Shown: piece by piece, positions 36,262-44,347 of the stretch
How the letters are laid out: each line of letters begins with the position of its first letter
Numbering within the stretch: position 1 is the first letter of the stretch
Assembly: GCF_900103475.1 (NCBI RefSeq)
Contig: NZ_FNHG01000016.1
Location: 1 to 64,000 of the forward strand
Source: Maricaulis salignorans
GTDB taxonomy: Bacteria > Pseudomonadota > Alphaproteobacteria > Caulobacterales > Maricaulaceae
Length of the DNA stretch: 64,000 nt
Direction: 5' to 3'
Program-made: the position numbers and the translations under genes
Notes under the pieces: generated by a model
What the model was told of the DNA's origin: nothing
The model's database searches: none
The model's input: the letters and a program-made list of their open reading frames with translations, nothing else

Positions 36262-36292
36262 ATCAATACCCTCGCAAGGGTGATGCCAGACT

Positions 36293-36308
36293 TTAACGCC
36301 TCATTAAC
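36293..36308 (-). promoter_or_regulatory. CtrA-type box TTAA-N7-TTAAC
   Basis: TTAA-CGCCTCA-TTAAC matches the CtrA consensus of Caulobacter relatives exactly. It lies 32-47 bases upstream of the ATG of the 108-residue gene, where it would cover the promoter. A nine-base AT-rich match is rare by chance in this GC-rich sequence. Confidence 0.65.
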
Positions 36309-36408
36309 CATGATTCTGGTCGTAAAAGCGAACCGGATGACAGTTTTCCGTCCGGATCGGGGCCATCTGGCCCGTGCGCTGGTCTGAAATGATACGAAAG
36401 TGTTAACG

Positions 36409-36430
36409 CGGCCCGGCGGTGGCCGGGCCG
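36409..36430 (-). terminator. GC hairpin after phaR
   Basis: CGGCCCGGC (36409-36417) and GCCGGGCCG (36422-36430) form a perfect 9-bp stem with loop GGTG, 41 bases beyond the phaR stop on the minus strand. No good T-run follows; a terminator is likely by position. Confidence 0.55.
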
Positions 36431-36470
36431 GTGTCAGCGAGGCACCGCATCAGCGGGAAGAGGCGGTTGC

Positions 36471-37073
36471 CTATTCCTTGGCCTTGAGGATCTGGTCGAG
36501 CTTGGCGCGCATATCGTCGAGCTCGTCGCGCATCCGTGCGATATCGTCTTCGCCCTCTCTCGCCGCTGCGGCGGGGGCGTCAGCCTCATGCGCTTCCGGC
36601 CCTGTGGTCGGGACAAAGGGCGTGAACATGCGCATGGTCTTGCCGAAGGCTTCCATATTGCGCCGGGTCTGTTCCTCGATCAGCGCCATGGTGGCTTGCG
36701 GCGACATCATCGCCTCGCCGACCTTGGTGCGATATTCTTCCTGCTGCTGCGTGAAATTATTCATCGACATCTGCAGATAGCCGGGGACGACGGTTTGCAG
36801 ACTGTCGCCATAAAACCCGATCAATTGCCGAAGAAAGTCGACCGGGAGAAGATTCGCGCCACGCGATTCTTCCTCGAAGATGATCTGGGCCAGCACACCA
36901 TGCGTCAGGTCTTCGCCGCTCTTCGCGTCGATGACCTGGAAATGGACGCCCTTTTTCACGAGGTCCCGCAAATGGTCGAGGGTCACGTATTGGCTGGTCG
37001 AGGTGTCATACAAGCGCCGGTTAGCGTATTTCTTGATGATAATTTCCGACTTGCTGCCTTTGGTTTTACTCAC
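36471..37073 (-). CDS. phaR: Polyhydroxyalkanoate synthesis repressor PhaR
   Basis: A 200-residue DNA-binding protein that senses PHB and represses phasin genes. The N-terminal PhaR DNA-binding domain is IIIKKYANRRLYDTSTSQYV, then TLDHLRDLVKKG; the PHB-accumulation regulatory domain follows (LPVDFLRQLIGFYGDSLQTV, PGYLQMSMNNF). The C-terminus is an acidic linker plus coiled coil (ARMRDELDDMRAKLDQILKA). I chose GTG at 37073 because AGGGGAAG lies about 5 bases upstream. It is divergent from phaB. Confidence 0.94.
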   Translation of the reverse strand: MSKTKGSKSEIIIKKYANRRLYDTSTSQYVTLDHLRDLVKKGVHFQVIDAKSGEDLTHGVLAQIIFEEESRGANLLPVDFLRQLIGFYGDSLQTVVPGYLQMSMNNFTQQQEEYRTKVGEAMMSPQATMALIEEQTRRNMEAFGKTMRMFTPFVPTTGPEAHEADAPAAAAREGEDDIARMRDELDDMRAKLDQILKAKE

Positions 37074-37161
37074 AGCGCTTCCCCTATTCGTGTAGAATGC
37101 GTGCTCCGCTCTCGATATTCGCTCGACACGGACGCGCACCTATTTCATTAGGGTTTACGCT

Positions 37162-37178
37162 CAGCAAGTGGTCTGCTG
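37162..37178. promoter_or_regulatory. Inverted repeat CAGCA-N7-TGCTG between phaR and phaB
   Basis: A 5-bp inverted repeat with a 7-base spacer, followed by another TGCAAGC, lies in the 157-bp divergent region. Known PhaR sites are TGC-rich, so this is a candidate operator, but the match is short. Confidence 0.3.
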
Positions 37179-37230
37179 CAAGCGCGAAGACTTAATGCTC
37201 AACTCAAGAACAAGAATTTGGGGATTGAAT

Positions 37231-37956
37231 ATGACACGCACAGCGCTGGTTACAGGCGGTACCCGGGGTATCGGGGCGGCCATTTGTCTTGAGCTCAAGG
37301 CGGCAGGTTATACGGTTGTCGCGAACTATGCCGGCAATGAAGAGGCGGCAAAATCCTTCACCGCGGAAACCGGAATCAGCGCCGTCAAATGGGATGTCGG
37401 CGACTATCAGTCCTGTGTCGACGGCATTGCTGCGGCCGAAGCCAAAGCCGGTGCGCCCTTTGACATCCTTGTCAACAATGCCGGCATCACGCGCGACGGC
37501 ATGTTCCACAAGATGACGCCGGAGCACTGGAATGAAGTCATCCGGATCGATCTGACCTCGATGTTCAACATGACGCGACCAGTCATTGATGGCATGCGCG
37601 AGCGCGGGTTCGGGCGCATCATCAATATCTCCTCGATCAATGGCCAGAAGGGTCAGATGGGCCAGGTCAACTACTCCGCGGCGAAGGCCGGAGTGATCGG
37701 GTTCACCAAGGCTCTGGCACAGGAGACGGCCCGCAAGGGTATCACGGTCAATTGCATCGCTCCGGGTTATATCAATACCGAGATGGTCGCTGCAGTGCCG
37801 GCCAATGTGCTGCAATCCATCATCGCGGGCATTCCGGTAAACCGGCTCGGTGAAGCCTCGGAAATCGGTGGCCTGGTGACGTATCTGGCCTCTGATGCCG
37901 CTGGTTTCATGACCGGATCGGTGCTGACGATCAATGGCGGGCAGTACATGGCATGA
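37231..37956 (+). CDS. phaB: Acetoacetyl-CoA reductase PhaB
   Basis: A 241-residue short-chain dehydrogenase that reduces acetoacetyl-CoA to (R)-3-hydroxybutyryl-CoA with NADPH, the second step of PHB synthesis. The NADP loop TGGTRGIG, the NNAG motif in ILVNNAGITRDGMFHKMTPE, and the catalytic Ser/Tyr/Lys in INISSINGQKGQMGQVNYSA and AKAGVIGF are all present and closely match PhaB. The start at 37231 has GGGGA about 6 bases upstream. The thiolase phaA and synthase phaC are not in the window. Confidence 0.93.
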   Translation: MTRTALVTGGTRGIGAAICLELKAAGYTVVANYAGNEEAAKSFTAETGISAVKWDVGDYQSCVDGIAAAEAKAGAPFDILVNNAGITRDGMFHKMTPEHWNEVIRIDLTSMFNMTRPVIDGMRERGFGRIINISSINGQKGQMGQVNYSAAKAGVIGFTKALAQETARKGITVNCIAPGYINTEMVAAVPANVLQSIIAGIPVNRLGEASEIGGLVTYLASDAAGFMTGSVLTINGGQYMA

Positions 37957-38002
37957 CAGTTGATGTGGCGTCTGCCCAAAAATTGCCGTCTTGCCAGTGT
38001 CA

Positions 38003-38749
38003 ATGCTGACCTCGATGACCCGTTTGCTGATTGTAATACTCACCGCGGCCTTGTGCGCGGGTGCCGCCATCGGGTTTCAGAACCCGTTGCGCGATCGCCT
38101 GCTTCGCAATGAACGAGCCCAGGAAGTCGTGGGTTGGTATCAGCGCGCCGATACCGGCGAGTTCTTCCTGTTCGACCGGTCGAATACGGTTGCCCTCCTG
38201 AGTGAGCGTGATGATCCGACGGGCGAGGTCCTGGTTCTGTTCGCCAACCGTGCACCGGGCGGGGGCACCGCCTATGTGACCGATACCGGCCGCGAAGTTG
38301 TCCGTCTGACCGGATTGGGCGGCGCGACCTATTTTCCCACAGATGCGCCCAACGGGGTTATCGCCGATTTCGCCAGCGAGGCGGGCGGGCTTGCCCCGCC
38401 GCCGCGCTCGACCGAGGAAGTGCGGTTGCGGGCGGAAGATCTGGCCAATGAGCTGACGGCTGAGCTGGACCGCAGTATTTCTGTTGGTTACGCCCCCGCA
38501 CCGCGCGCCGGGCTGGGCGTCCAGCACGACAGCCTGCACATGATTGCCCTGGCTTTTCGCTCGCTGCGCAATGAGCGCCGGCGCCTGCGCGGCATCGACC
38601 GGGTCGAGATCTCGATCGGTGAGCAACCCGCAGCCTATCGGCGCGGCAACAGCCTGATCGTCGTGATCGCACCGGAATTCGGCTTTGCCGGCCGTTCTTC
38701 GTCGGCCTTCATTGCGCGATCCTTGCTGGCCGAAGACCGGCCGACCTGA
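38003..38749 (+). CDS. DUF4908-like exported protein
   Basis: A 248-residue protein with an N-terminal signal or anchor (MTRLLIVILTAALCAGAAIG). The mature part (ERAQEVVGWYQRADTGEFFL, FDRSNTVALL; SVGYAPAPRAGLGVQHDSLHMI) resembles, from memory, the DUF4908 family of alphaproteobacteria. Function is unknown; it is probably periplasmic. The start is uncertain between 38003 and 38015, as neither has a strong RBS. It converges on the cupin/gloB pair with no gap. Confidence 0.7.
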   Translation: MLTSMTRLLIVILTAALCAGAAIGFQNPLRDRLLRNERAQEVVGWYQRADTGEFFLFDRSNTVALLSERDDPTGEVLVLFANRAPGGGTAYVTDTGREVVRLTGLGGATYFPTDAPNGVIADFASEAGGLAPPPRSTEEVRLRAEDLANELTAELDRSISVGYAPAPRAGLGVQHDSLHMIALAFRSLRNERRRLRGIDRVEISIGEQPAAYRRGNSLIVVIAPEFGFAGRSSSAFIARSLLAEDRPT

Positions 38750-39184
38750 TCAGGTCGACGTCTTGCCGGGCTGCCAGCCCGGCGCGGCCATTTCAAACCC
38801 CGAGAACTCGAATCCCGGCGTGACTGTGCAACCGACCAGACTCCACGCGCCGAGGGCATGCGCGCTCTGCCAGACATGTGGCATTACCAGCGCCTGGGGT
38901 CGCTGCCCCGTTTCGATATCCGGCCCGAGTGTGAGACCGGTCTGCTGCAGGCCGTCCGTGCTGAGGTCCAGCTGCAGGGCCGCTCCGGCATGCCAGTGCC
39001 AGATCTCGGTTGCATCGACCCGGTGCCAGTGTGAGCGGTCGCCTGCTTCCAGCAGATAATAGATCGCCGTGCCGCGTGATCGCCCGTCGGGCCCCGCCGC
39101 ATCGCGCCAGGTCTCGACATACCAGCCGCCTTCAGGGTGGGGCTGCATGCCGAGCGCCTGGATGATGGCGTTGGCCGCGGCCAT
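38750..39184 (-). CDS. Cupin-5 (DUF985) family protein
   Basis: A 144-residue single-domain cupin. The conserved pattern LGMQPHPEGGWYVETWRDAA, then GTAIYYLLEAGDRSHWHRVD, and the core EIWHWHAGAALQL with metal-binding His are typical of the YML079-like cupin-5 family. The biochemical role is not settled. The ATG lies in a TGATG overlap with the gloB stop, so the two are coupled, which may hint at a sugar-like ligand. Confidence 0.85.
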   Translation of the reverse strand: MAAANAIIQALGMQPHPEGGWYVETWRDAAGPDGRSRGTAIYYLLEAGDRSHWHRVDATEIWHWHAGAALQLDLSTDGLQQTGLTLGPDIETGQRPQALVMPHVWQSAHALGAWSLVGCTVTPGFEFSGFEMAAPGWQPGKTST

Positions 39185-39954
39185 CAGAATATATCCTTGC
39201 GGCGTCGTATTTCGGCAAACACATCGGTATCGCTCGCATCGGCCAGGCCAAGCCGGTCGCGGATGGCGCGGTCAGCGGGACGCAGGAAGGGATTGGCTGC
39301 CTTCTCATGCGCGATTGTCGTCGGCACCGTCGCTTCGCCGCGCGCCCGCCGGGCTTCGACCGTGGCGGCGTAGGCCTGCAGTGCGGGATTATCCGGATCG
39401 ACGCTCAGCGCGAAACGGGCATTGGCCTGGGTGTATTCATGCGCGCAATAGATCACCGTGTCGTCCGGCAGCATCGCCAGCCGTGACAGGCTGGTCCACA
39501 TCTGCTGCGGTGTGCCCTCGAACAGGCGGCCACAGCCCAGCGCGAACAGGGTGTCGCCGACAAAGGCGACCTGCTCGCCTGGCAGGTTGTAGACGATATG
39601 CCCGCTGGTATGGCCGGGTGTGAAGATCACTTTCGCCTCGGTCTTTCCAAGCCAGACACTGTCGCCGTCCGAGACCGGCTGATCAATACCGGGGATGCGA
39701 TCACTCTCATAGGCAGGCGCCACGATGCGGGCTCCGGTCGCCGCCTTGATCGCGGCATTGCCGCCGGCATGGTCGAAATGGTGATGCGTGTTCCAGATCT
39801 GGGTAATGGTCCAACCCGCCGCCTTCGCCTCGGCGAGGATGCGGTCGGGGTCCGGCGTGTCGATCGTGGCGGTTTCGCCGCTTGCCGCGTCGTGGATGAG
39901 AAAGCCGTAATTGTCGGACAGGCAGGGAAATTGCCGGATGCTCAGTTCGCTCAT
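39184..39954 (-). CDS. gloB: Hydroxyacylglutathione hydrolase (glyoxalase II) GloB
   Basis: A 256-residue metallo-beta-lactamase-fold enzyme that hydrolyses S-lactoylglutathione in methylglyoxal detoxification. The metal motif THHHFDH lies at residues 56-62; further ligands are in FTPGHTSGHIVYNLPGEQVA and FVGDTLFALGCGR, and YCAHEYTQANARFALSVDPD is the glyoxalase II block. The C-terminal HAGH helical domain ends RRRKDIF. It is divergent from the methyltransferase gene, an arrangement I recall as common in this class. Confidence 0.94.
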   Translation of the reverse strand: MSELSIRQFPCLSDNYGFLIHDAASGETATIDTPDPDRILAEAKAAGWTITQIWNTHHHFDHAGGNAAIKAATGARIVAPAYESDRIPGIDQPVSDGDSVWLGKTEAKVIFTPGHTSGHIVYNLPGEQVAFVGDTLFALGCGRLFEGTPQQMWTSLSRLAMLPDDTVIYCAHEYTQANARFALSVDPDNPALQAYAATVEARRARGEATVPTTIAHEKAANPFLRPADRAIRDRLGLADASDTDVFAEIRRRKDIF

Positions 39955-40027
39955 TGTCGATTTCGCCGCTATGGTTAGTGTTGCGCTGGAATCCCCATGA
40001 TCGGGGTAAAACCGTGGAGTGTGAAGG

Positions 40028-40786
40028 GTGCGTCGCGAAGCTCTTGAACTGGACCGTTTCTATCGCAGCCGCCAGGGACTGGTGGCACGCGAGATGATCG
40101 GCCGCCGTCTGGCTGCGATCTGGCCCGATGCCAGGGGGCTCGACATGCTCGGACTCGGGTTCGCGACGCCGTATCTGGAGGCCTATCGCGACACCGCCCG
40201 GCGCACTGTCTGCTTCATGCCGGCCTCCCAGGGCGCGGTGGTGGCCAATACGGGCTGTTCCGGCATCGCGCTGGGCGATGAGACACATCTGCCCTTTCCC
40301 GAGGCCCTGTTTGACCGTGTGCTGCTGGTTCACGCCCTGGAAGAGGCCGATTCCCTTCAGGCCACCTTGCGCGAAATCTGGCGGGTGCTGGCGCCGGAAG
40401 GCCGGGTGGTGATTGTCACCGCCGCGAGATCGGGCATCTGGGCCTGGCTGGACTCGACTCCCTTCGGCCATGGCCGGCCGTTTTCCCGGGCCCAGCTCTC
40501 GCAATTGCTTGATGACGCCTTGTTCGAGCCGACCGCCTGGTCGCGGGCCCTTTATGCGCCGCCCTGGAAATGGAGCACTCATACGCGTATCGCGCGGATG
40601 TGGGAGGAGACAGGTGAGCGGGCCTGGCCAGCGCTGGGGGGTGTGGTCCTGGTCGAGGCCGTGAAGCGCACGATGGCACTGCGTCCGCGTCCGGCAACTG
40701 CGCCCGTCCGCGCCAAACCCCTTGAAGCACGAACCCGGCCCGCGTTATCCCGTCACGACAACCCTTCCGACCTTTCGGACAGCTGA
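40028..40786 (+). CDS. Class I SAM-dependent methyltransferase
   Basis: A 252-residue protein of the methyltransferase-11 type. The first strand is GLDMLGLGFATPYLEAY, a variant of the usual Gly-rich motif I; GDETHLPFPEALFDRVLLVH and LREIWRVLAPEGRVVIVTAA are motifs II-IV. The N-terminus (LDRFYRSRQGLVAREMIGRR) matches methyltransferases found next to gloB in other alphaproteobacteria. The substrate is unknown. The start codon is GTG. The C-terminus is Pro/Arg-rich. It ends 9 bases before hisC. Confidence 0.85.
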   Translation: MRREALELDRFYRSRQGLVAREMIGRRLAAIWPDARGLDMLGLGFATPYLEAYRDTARRTVCFMPASQGAVVANTGCSGIALGDETHLPFPEALFDRVLLVHALEEADSLQATLREIWRVLAPEGRVVIVTAARSGIWAWLDSTPFGHGRPFSRAQLSQLLDDALFEPTAWSRALYAPPWKWSTHTRIARMWEETGERAWPALGGVVLVEAVKRTMALRPRPATAPVRAKPLEARTRPALSRHDNPSDLSDS

Positions 40787-40795
40787 GGAAATCCC

Positions 40796-41884
40796 ATGGC
40801 CATCGAACCGCGCGCCGGCATTCTCGACATCCAGCCCTACAAGCCAGGCGCTGCTGATGCACCCGGTGTGGCCAATCCGGCCAAACTCTCCTCGAACGAG
40901 AATGCGCTGGGTTGTTCGCTCAAGGCAGTGAAGGCCTTCGAGACCGCCGCCTCCCGTCTGCACCGCTATCCCGATGGTGGCGCCAGCCGTCTGCGCGATG
41001 CCATCGCCCGGGAAGAGGGGATTGATGCCGACCATATCGTCTGCGGCACAGGCTCCGATGAGATCCTGCAATTGCTCGGTCGCGCCTATCTCAATCCCGG
41101 CGACAAGGTCGTGCAGTCGCAATACGGCTTCCTGGTCTACCGCCTCGTCGCGATGCAAAGCTGTGCCCGCCTCGTTTCAGCTCCCGAGCGTGGCTATACG
41201 ACCGATGTCGATGCGGTCATCGCGGCGGCCGGGGACGACACCCGCATCGTCTTCATCGCAAATCCCAATAACCCCACCGGCACCTATATCTCCGACGCAG
41301 AAATCCGCCGTTTGCGTGACGCACTGCCGCCGACCACCTTGCTGGTCATCGACGCTGCCTACACGGAATTTGTCGATGCCGAGGATTATGATTCCGGCAT
41401 GGCGCTGGCGCGCGAGCGCGACGATGTCATCGTGACGCGAACCTTCTCCAAGATTCATGGTCTGGCCGGTTTGCGCCTGGGCTGGGGTTATGGCTCCAAG
41501 GCCATTATCGACGTGCTCAACCGTGTGCGCGGCCCGTTCAACGTCAATCTGCCGGCGATCGAAGCCGGGGCTGCGGCGATTGCGGACCGCGATTTCATGC
41601 AGCGCTCCGCGCAGCACAACGCGACCTGGGTTGATTTCCTGCGCCAGCAGATTGGCGGACTCGGTCTGGAAGTGACGCCGAGCGTGTGTAATTTCGTACT
41701 GGTGCATTTCCCGCAAACGGCTGGCAAGACGGCCGCCGATGCCGATGCCTTCCTGACCCGGAACGGGTTGATTGTTCGCGGTGTCGCGCCCTATGGCCTG
41801 CCTGATGCGCTCCGCATCACGGTTGGCAAGGAAGCGGATAACCGGCGGCTGGTGGATGCGCTGACCGAGTTCATGGGGCAGTGA
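40796..41884 (+). CDS. hisC: Histidinol-phosphate aminotransferase HisC
   Basis: A 362-residue PLP-dependent class I/II aminotransferase. The PLP lysine is K219 in TFSKIHGLAGLRLGWGYG; NPNNPTGTYI and VIDAAYTEF are the cofactor-binding blocks. It starts IQPYKPG as HisC proteins do. It makes histidinol phosphate, and in many alphaproteobacteria also serves in aromatic amino acid synthesis. AGGAAA lies before the ATG. In relatives tyrA often follows; here the next gene is the convergent DUF2125 gene. Confidence 0.93.
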   Translation: MAIEPRAGILDIQPYKPGAADAPGVANPAKLSSNENALGCSLKAVKAFETAASRLHRYPDGGASRLRDAIAREEGIDADHIVCGTGSDEILQLLGRAYLNPGDKVVQSQYGFLVYRLVAMQSCARLVSAPERGYTTDVDAVIAAAGDDTRIVFIANPNNPTGTYISDAEIRRLRDALPPTTLLVIDAAYTEFVDAEDYDSGMALARERDDVIVTRTFSKIHGLAGLRLGWGYGSKAIIDVLNRVRGPFNVNLPAIEAGAAAIADRDFMQRSAQHNATWVDFLRQQIGGLGLEVTPSVCNFVLVHFPQTAGKTAADADAFLTRNGLIVRGVAPYGLPDALRITVGKEADNRRLVDALTEFMGQ

Positions 41885-41912
41885 TTGCGGCCGGCGGCCA
41901 GACCGCCAGTCG

Positions 41913-42923
41913 TCAATTCTCCAGATCGCCGAGCCTGACCGGTCCGAGATAGACGCCGCCATCGCGAATACGGAAGGGCAGGGCGACGCCGTCCGGGCCG
42001 CGCGGTGCCATCATCGCCGCCAGGCGCAGCGCCTGTTCATTCTCGGTCGGCACCAGACGCGCCTGTACCAAGGCGTCGGCGAGCGCGTCCGGGTCGGTGA
42101 TGTGCAGGGAAAGGCGGCCATCGGGCTCTGCGCTCGCATCGAGGGTGAATTCGCCAACGCCCGACAATTGAGCCGGACCCCATTCCAGGGCCGATTCGGC
42201 GATCAGCAATTGCCCGCCGGCACGGCTCCATGCGGCGGCATCGGCATCAATGGCCAGCGTCGCCCATTGCGTCACGGTCAGGTCCATTCGCGCCAGGTCG
42301 GCCGAATTCCCGAATGCGCGCTCGATCTCGGGCGAAATAACGGTCGGGCTGGCTGACAGGCCTGTGGCCTCGAGCCGGAGGCGCAATGTGTCATCCTCGG
42401 CGACGACGCCGGAAAACAACAGGCTCTCCACGGCTTCGAGGCCGGGCGCCCGACCCGAACGGGTCGCGATCCGCATATCGTTGAATTCGGCCCCGATCCG
42501 GACCGTCACGCCGCGGTCATTGCTGGCGAGGCTGACCAGCGCGAGTTCCGCGTCAATTTCCAGCGATGTTGGCGTTTCGGCGTCGTATTCCAGCCAGAGT
42601 GGCCCGTCGAATTCAATGATCCAGTGACGGAAGTCGTAGAAGAGGGCGTGCGCCTTGAGCATTTCCAGCCGCGCATTCCAGCCGCCATCGCTTTGCGGCG
42701 CCTGCATGCGCGGTGCCGTCAGTTCGACCTGGAAGCGATAGGGGAAGCCGGTGACGCGTACCCGCTCCTGCTCGATGAGATAGCCGGCGCTTTCCTGGCG
42801 CGCGATCCAGACGCCGACTTCGCGCTCGATCGTGCTCTTGGCGTGCAGCCAGTAGGCCGTATAGAGGACCAGAACAACCAGAATGCCGAGAACCGGAAAC
42901 AAAAAACGCTTTGGAATACTCAC
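41913..42923 (-). CDS. DUF2125 family membrane-anchored protein
   Basis: A 336-residue protein with one N-terminal anchor (RFLFPVLGILVVLVLYTAYW) and a large periplasmic part. The block ARQESAGYLIEQERVRVTGF followed by PYRFQVELTAP is the DUF2125 signature, and repeated beta-rich segments suggest an AsmA-like or lipid-binding groove, which is inference. It is the last gene of the plsC-side operon, whose stop overlaps the DUF2125 start by 4 bases. Confidence 0.85.
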   Translation of the reverse strand: MSIPKRFLFPVLGILVVLVLYTAYWLHAKSTIEREVGVWIARQESAGYLIEQERVRVTGFPYRFQVELTAPRMQAPQSDGGWNARLEMLKAHALFYDFRHWIIEFDGPLWLEYDAETPTSLEIDAELALVSLASNDRGVTVRIGAEFNDMRIATRSGRAPGLEAVESLLFSGVVAEDDTLRLRLEATGLSASPTVISPEIERAFGNSADLARMDLTVTQWATLAIDADAAAWSRAGGQLLIAESALEWGPAQLSGVGEFTLDASAEPDGRLSLHITDPDALADALVQARLVPTENEQALRLAAMMAPRGPDGVALPFRIRDGGVYLGPVRLGDLEN

Positions 42924-43660
42924 GCAAGGCTCTCCTGGTCGGCAGTCTCTTCTGGCTGTTCGAGCAGGGCGTCGGCAGCCAGATTGATACGCTCATGCAG
43001 GGTTTGCATGAATTGGGCCTTGGGGAGGCCGGGGGCGATCGGCTCGAGAAATTCGACCACGATCAGACCCGGCTTTTTCAGCCCGCAATAGGGTTGGAGA
43101 TGGACGCCGGAATTGAGCGCTACCGGGACGCAGGGCAGGTTCATCGACCCGTAGAGACCGGCAATGCCGGGCTTGAAATCGGGATGCTCACCGGGATCGA
43201 CCCGCGTGCCTTCCGGGAAGATCAGGACCTGACGGCCCTCGCTGCCGCGCGTGGCCGCATCGCGCAGCATTTTGCGCAGCGCCTTTGAGCCGGCGGTGCG
43301 ATCCACATTGATATTGCCCAGCTTGACCGCGAACCAGCCGAAGAAAGGCATGAAGATCAGCGAACGCTTCAGGATGATCGCCGGATCATCGAGAATGCCC
43401 CAGAAGGCCAGCGTCTCCCACATGCTCTGATGTTTCGAGGCAATCAGCGCGCCGCCCTCGGGCAGGTGTTCGCGGCCGCGAACCTCGAAACGGACACCGC
43501 AGATCCAGCGCAGGCCGAACCAGATGATGGCGAGGTAGAGCCGTAGATAATTGCGCGCCCAGCGCCGCGGACCGAGCAGAAGCGGTGTACCCGCCAAGCC
43601 CATGATCGCCATCAGCCCATACATGTAGATCTGGAAGATAATCGAACGGATGGCGGTCAT
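42920..43660 (-). CDS. plsC: 1-acyl-glycerol-3-phosphate acyltransferase PlsC
   Basis: A 246-residue membrane acyltransferase that makes phosphatidic acid. The catalytic motif is KHQSMWETLAF, the common HX4E variant of HX4D; GNINVDRTAGSKALRKML and FPEGTRVDPGE are motifs II and III, and CVPVALNSGVH is motif IV. An N-terminal hydrophobic helix (IYMYGLMAIMGLAGTPLLLG) anchors it. It overlaps ydcF upstream by 4 bases and DUF2125 downstream by 4 bases. Confidence 0.93.
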   Translation of the reverse strand: MTAIRSIIFQIYMYGLMAIMGLAGTPLLLGPRRWARNYLRLYLAIIWFGLRWICGVRFEVRGREHLPEGGALIASKHQSMWETLAFWGILDDPAIILKRSLIFMPFFGWFAVKLGNINVDRTAGSKALRKMLRDAATRGSEGRQVLIFPEGTRVDPGEHPDFKPGIAGLYGSMNLPCVPVALNSGVHLQPYCGLKKPGLIVVEFLEPIAPGLPKAQFMQTLHERINLAADALLEQPEETADQESLA

Positions 43661-44247
43661 GATGCGGTGTCCTGTGACGGCAGCAGGATGCGGCCAAGCC
43701 GGACCGTCGCGTATTTCGCGTATTCCTGCAGCCAGAGCCGGGCCGAACGGGGATTACGCCAGGGCGGGGTTGTGCGGACCGGATAGGCGATGAATTCAAC
43801 GTCGGGCATGGCCATATCCATCTCGATCAGACTGCGGGGCAGATGATAGTCTGAGGTCACGATGATCAAGCGCCGATAGCCGTTCGTGCGCACCCATTGC
43901 GCCGTTTCGCGGGCATTGCCAACCGTGTCGCTCGCCTGGCGGCCGAGCTCGACGCAGCAGGTGAATTGCTCGTTTGAAAGTGTGGTGTGGGCGCGCAGTT
44001 GTTCGGTCGTCACCGAGGCATGAACGCCGGAAATCAGCAAATGCGCCGAGCGCCCGTCCTGCAGCAATCGCGCGCCGGCCGTCAGCCGGCCCTGGTCGCC
44101 GGTCAGCACAACAATGCCATCGGCGCTGAGGTCTTCATCGGGCAGGGCATAGCTGGAGACGAGTCCGGCATAGGCCGCGAAGCCGATCAGGCTCGCTGCC
44201 AGGATCACAAAGGCCAAGGCCCGAAAGATACCGATGCCCTGTGTCAT
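43657..44247 (-). CDS. YdcF/ElyC-family DUF218 protein
   Basis: A 196-residue protein with one N-terminal membrane helix (ALAFVILAASLIGFAAYAGL) and a DUF218 domain: DGIVVLTGDQGRLTAGARLL, LISGVHASVTTEQLR, DTVGNARETAQWVR and IIVTSDYHLPRSLIEM. Family members such as ElyC affect peptidoglycan and lipid-carrier handling. The ATG at 44247 was chosen over the longer frame. The gene lies between ftsX and plsC, a conserved alphaproteobacterial order. Confidence 0.88.
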   Translation of the reverse strand: MTQGIGIFRALAFVILAASLIGFAAYAGLVSSYALPDEDLSADGIVVLTGDQGRLTAGARLLQDGRSAHLLISGVHASVTTEQLRAHTTLSNEQFTCCVELGRQASDTVGNARETAQWVRTNGYRRLIIVTSDYHLPRSLIEMDMAMPDVEFIAYPVRTTPPWRNPRSARLWLQEYAKYATVRLGRILLPSQDTAS

Positions 44248-44347
44248 GCGTTCACTCGCTCTGGCGTAAAGGCATGAGCTGACATGCCTGACCCGTCGTA
44301 AATATCGACAGACCATTTATTGCTGCGATTGAGGCCGATTTTGGCCA

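Noticed and set aside
35920-36387. A 155-residue plus-strand frame in the 35.9-36.4 kb region
   Set aside because: The minus-strand 108-residue ORF on the same DNA has a better RBS, a CtrA box and coupling; the plus frame is Arg-rich and looks like a shadow.
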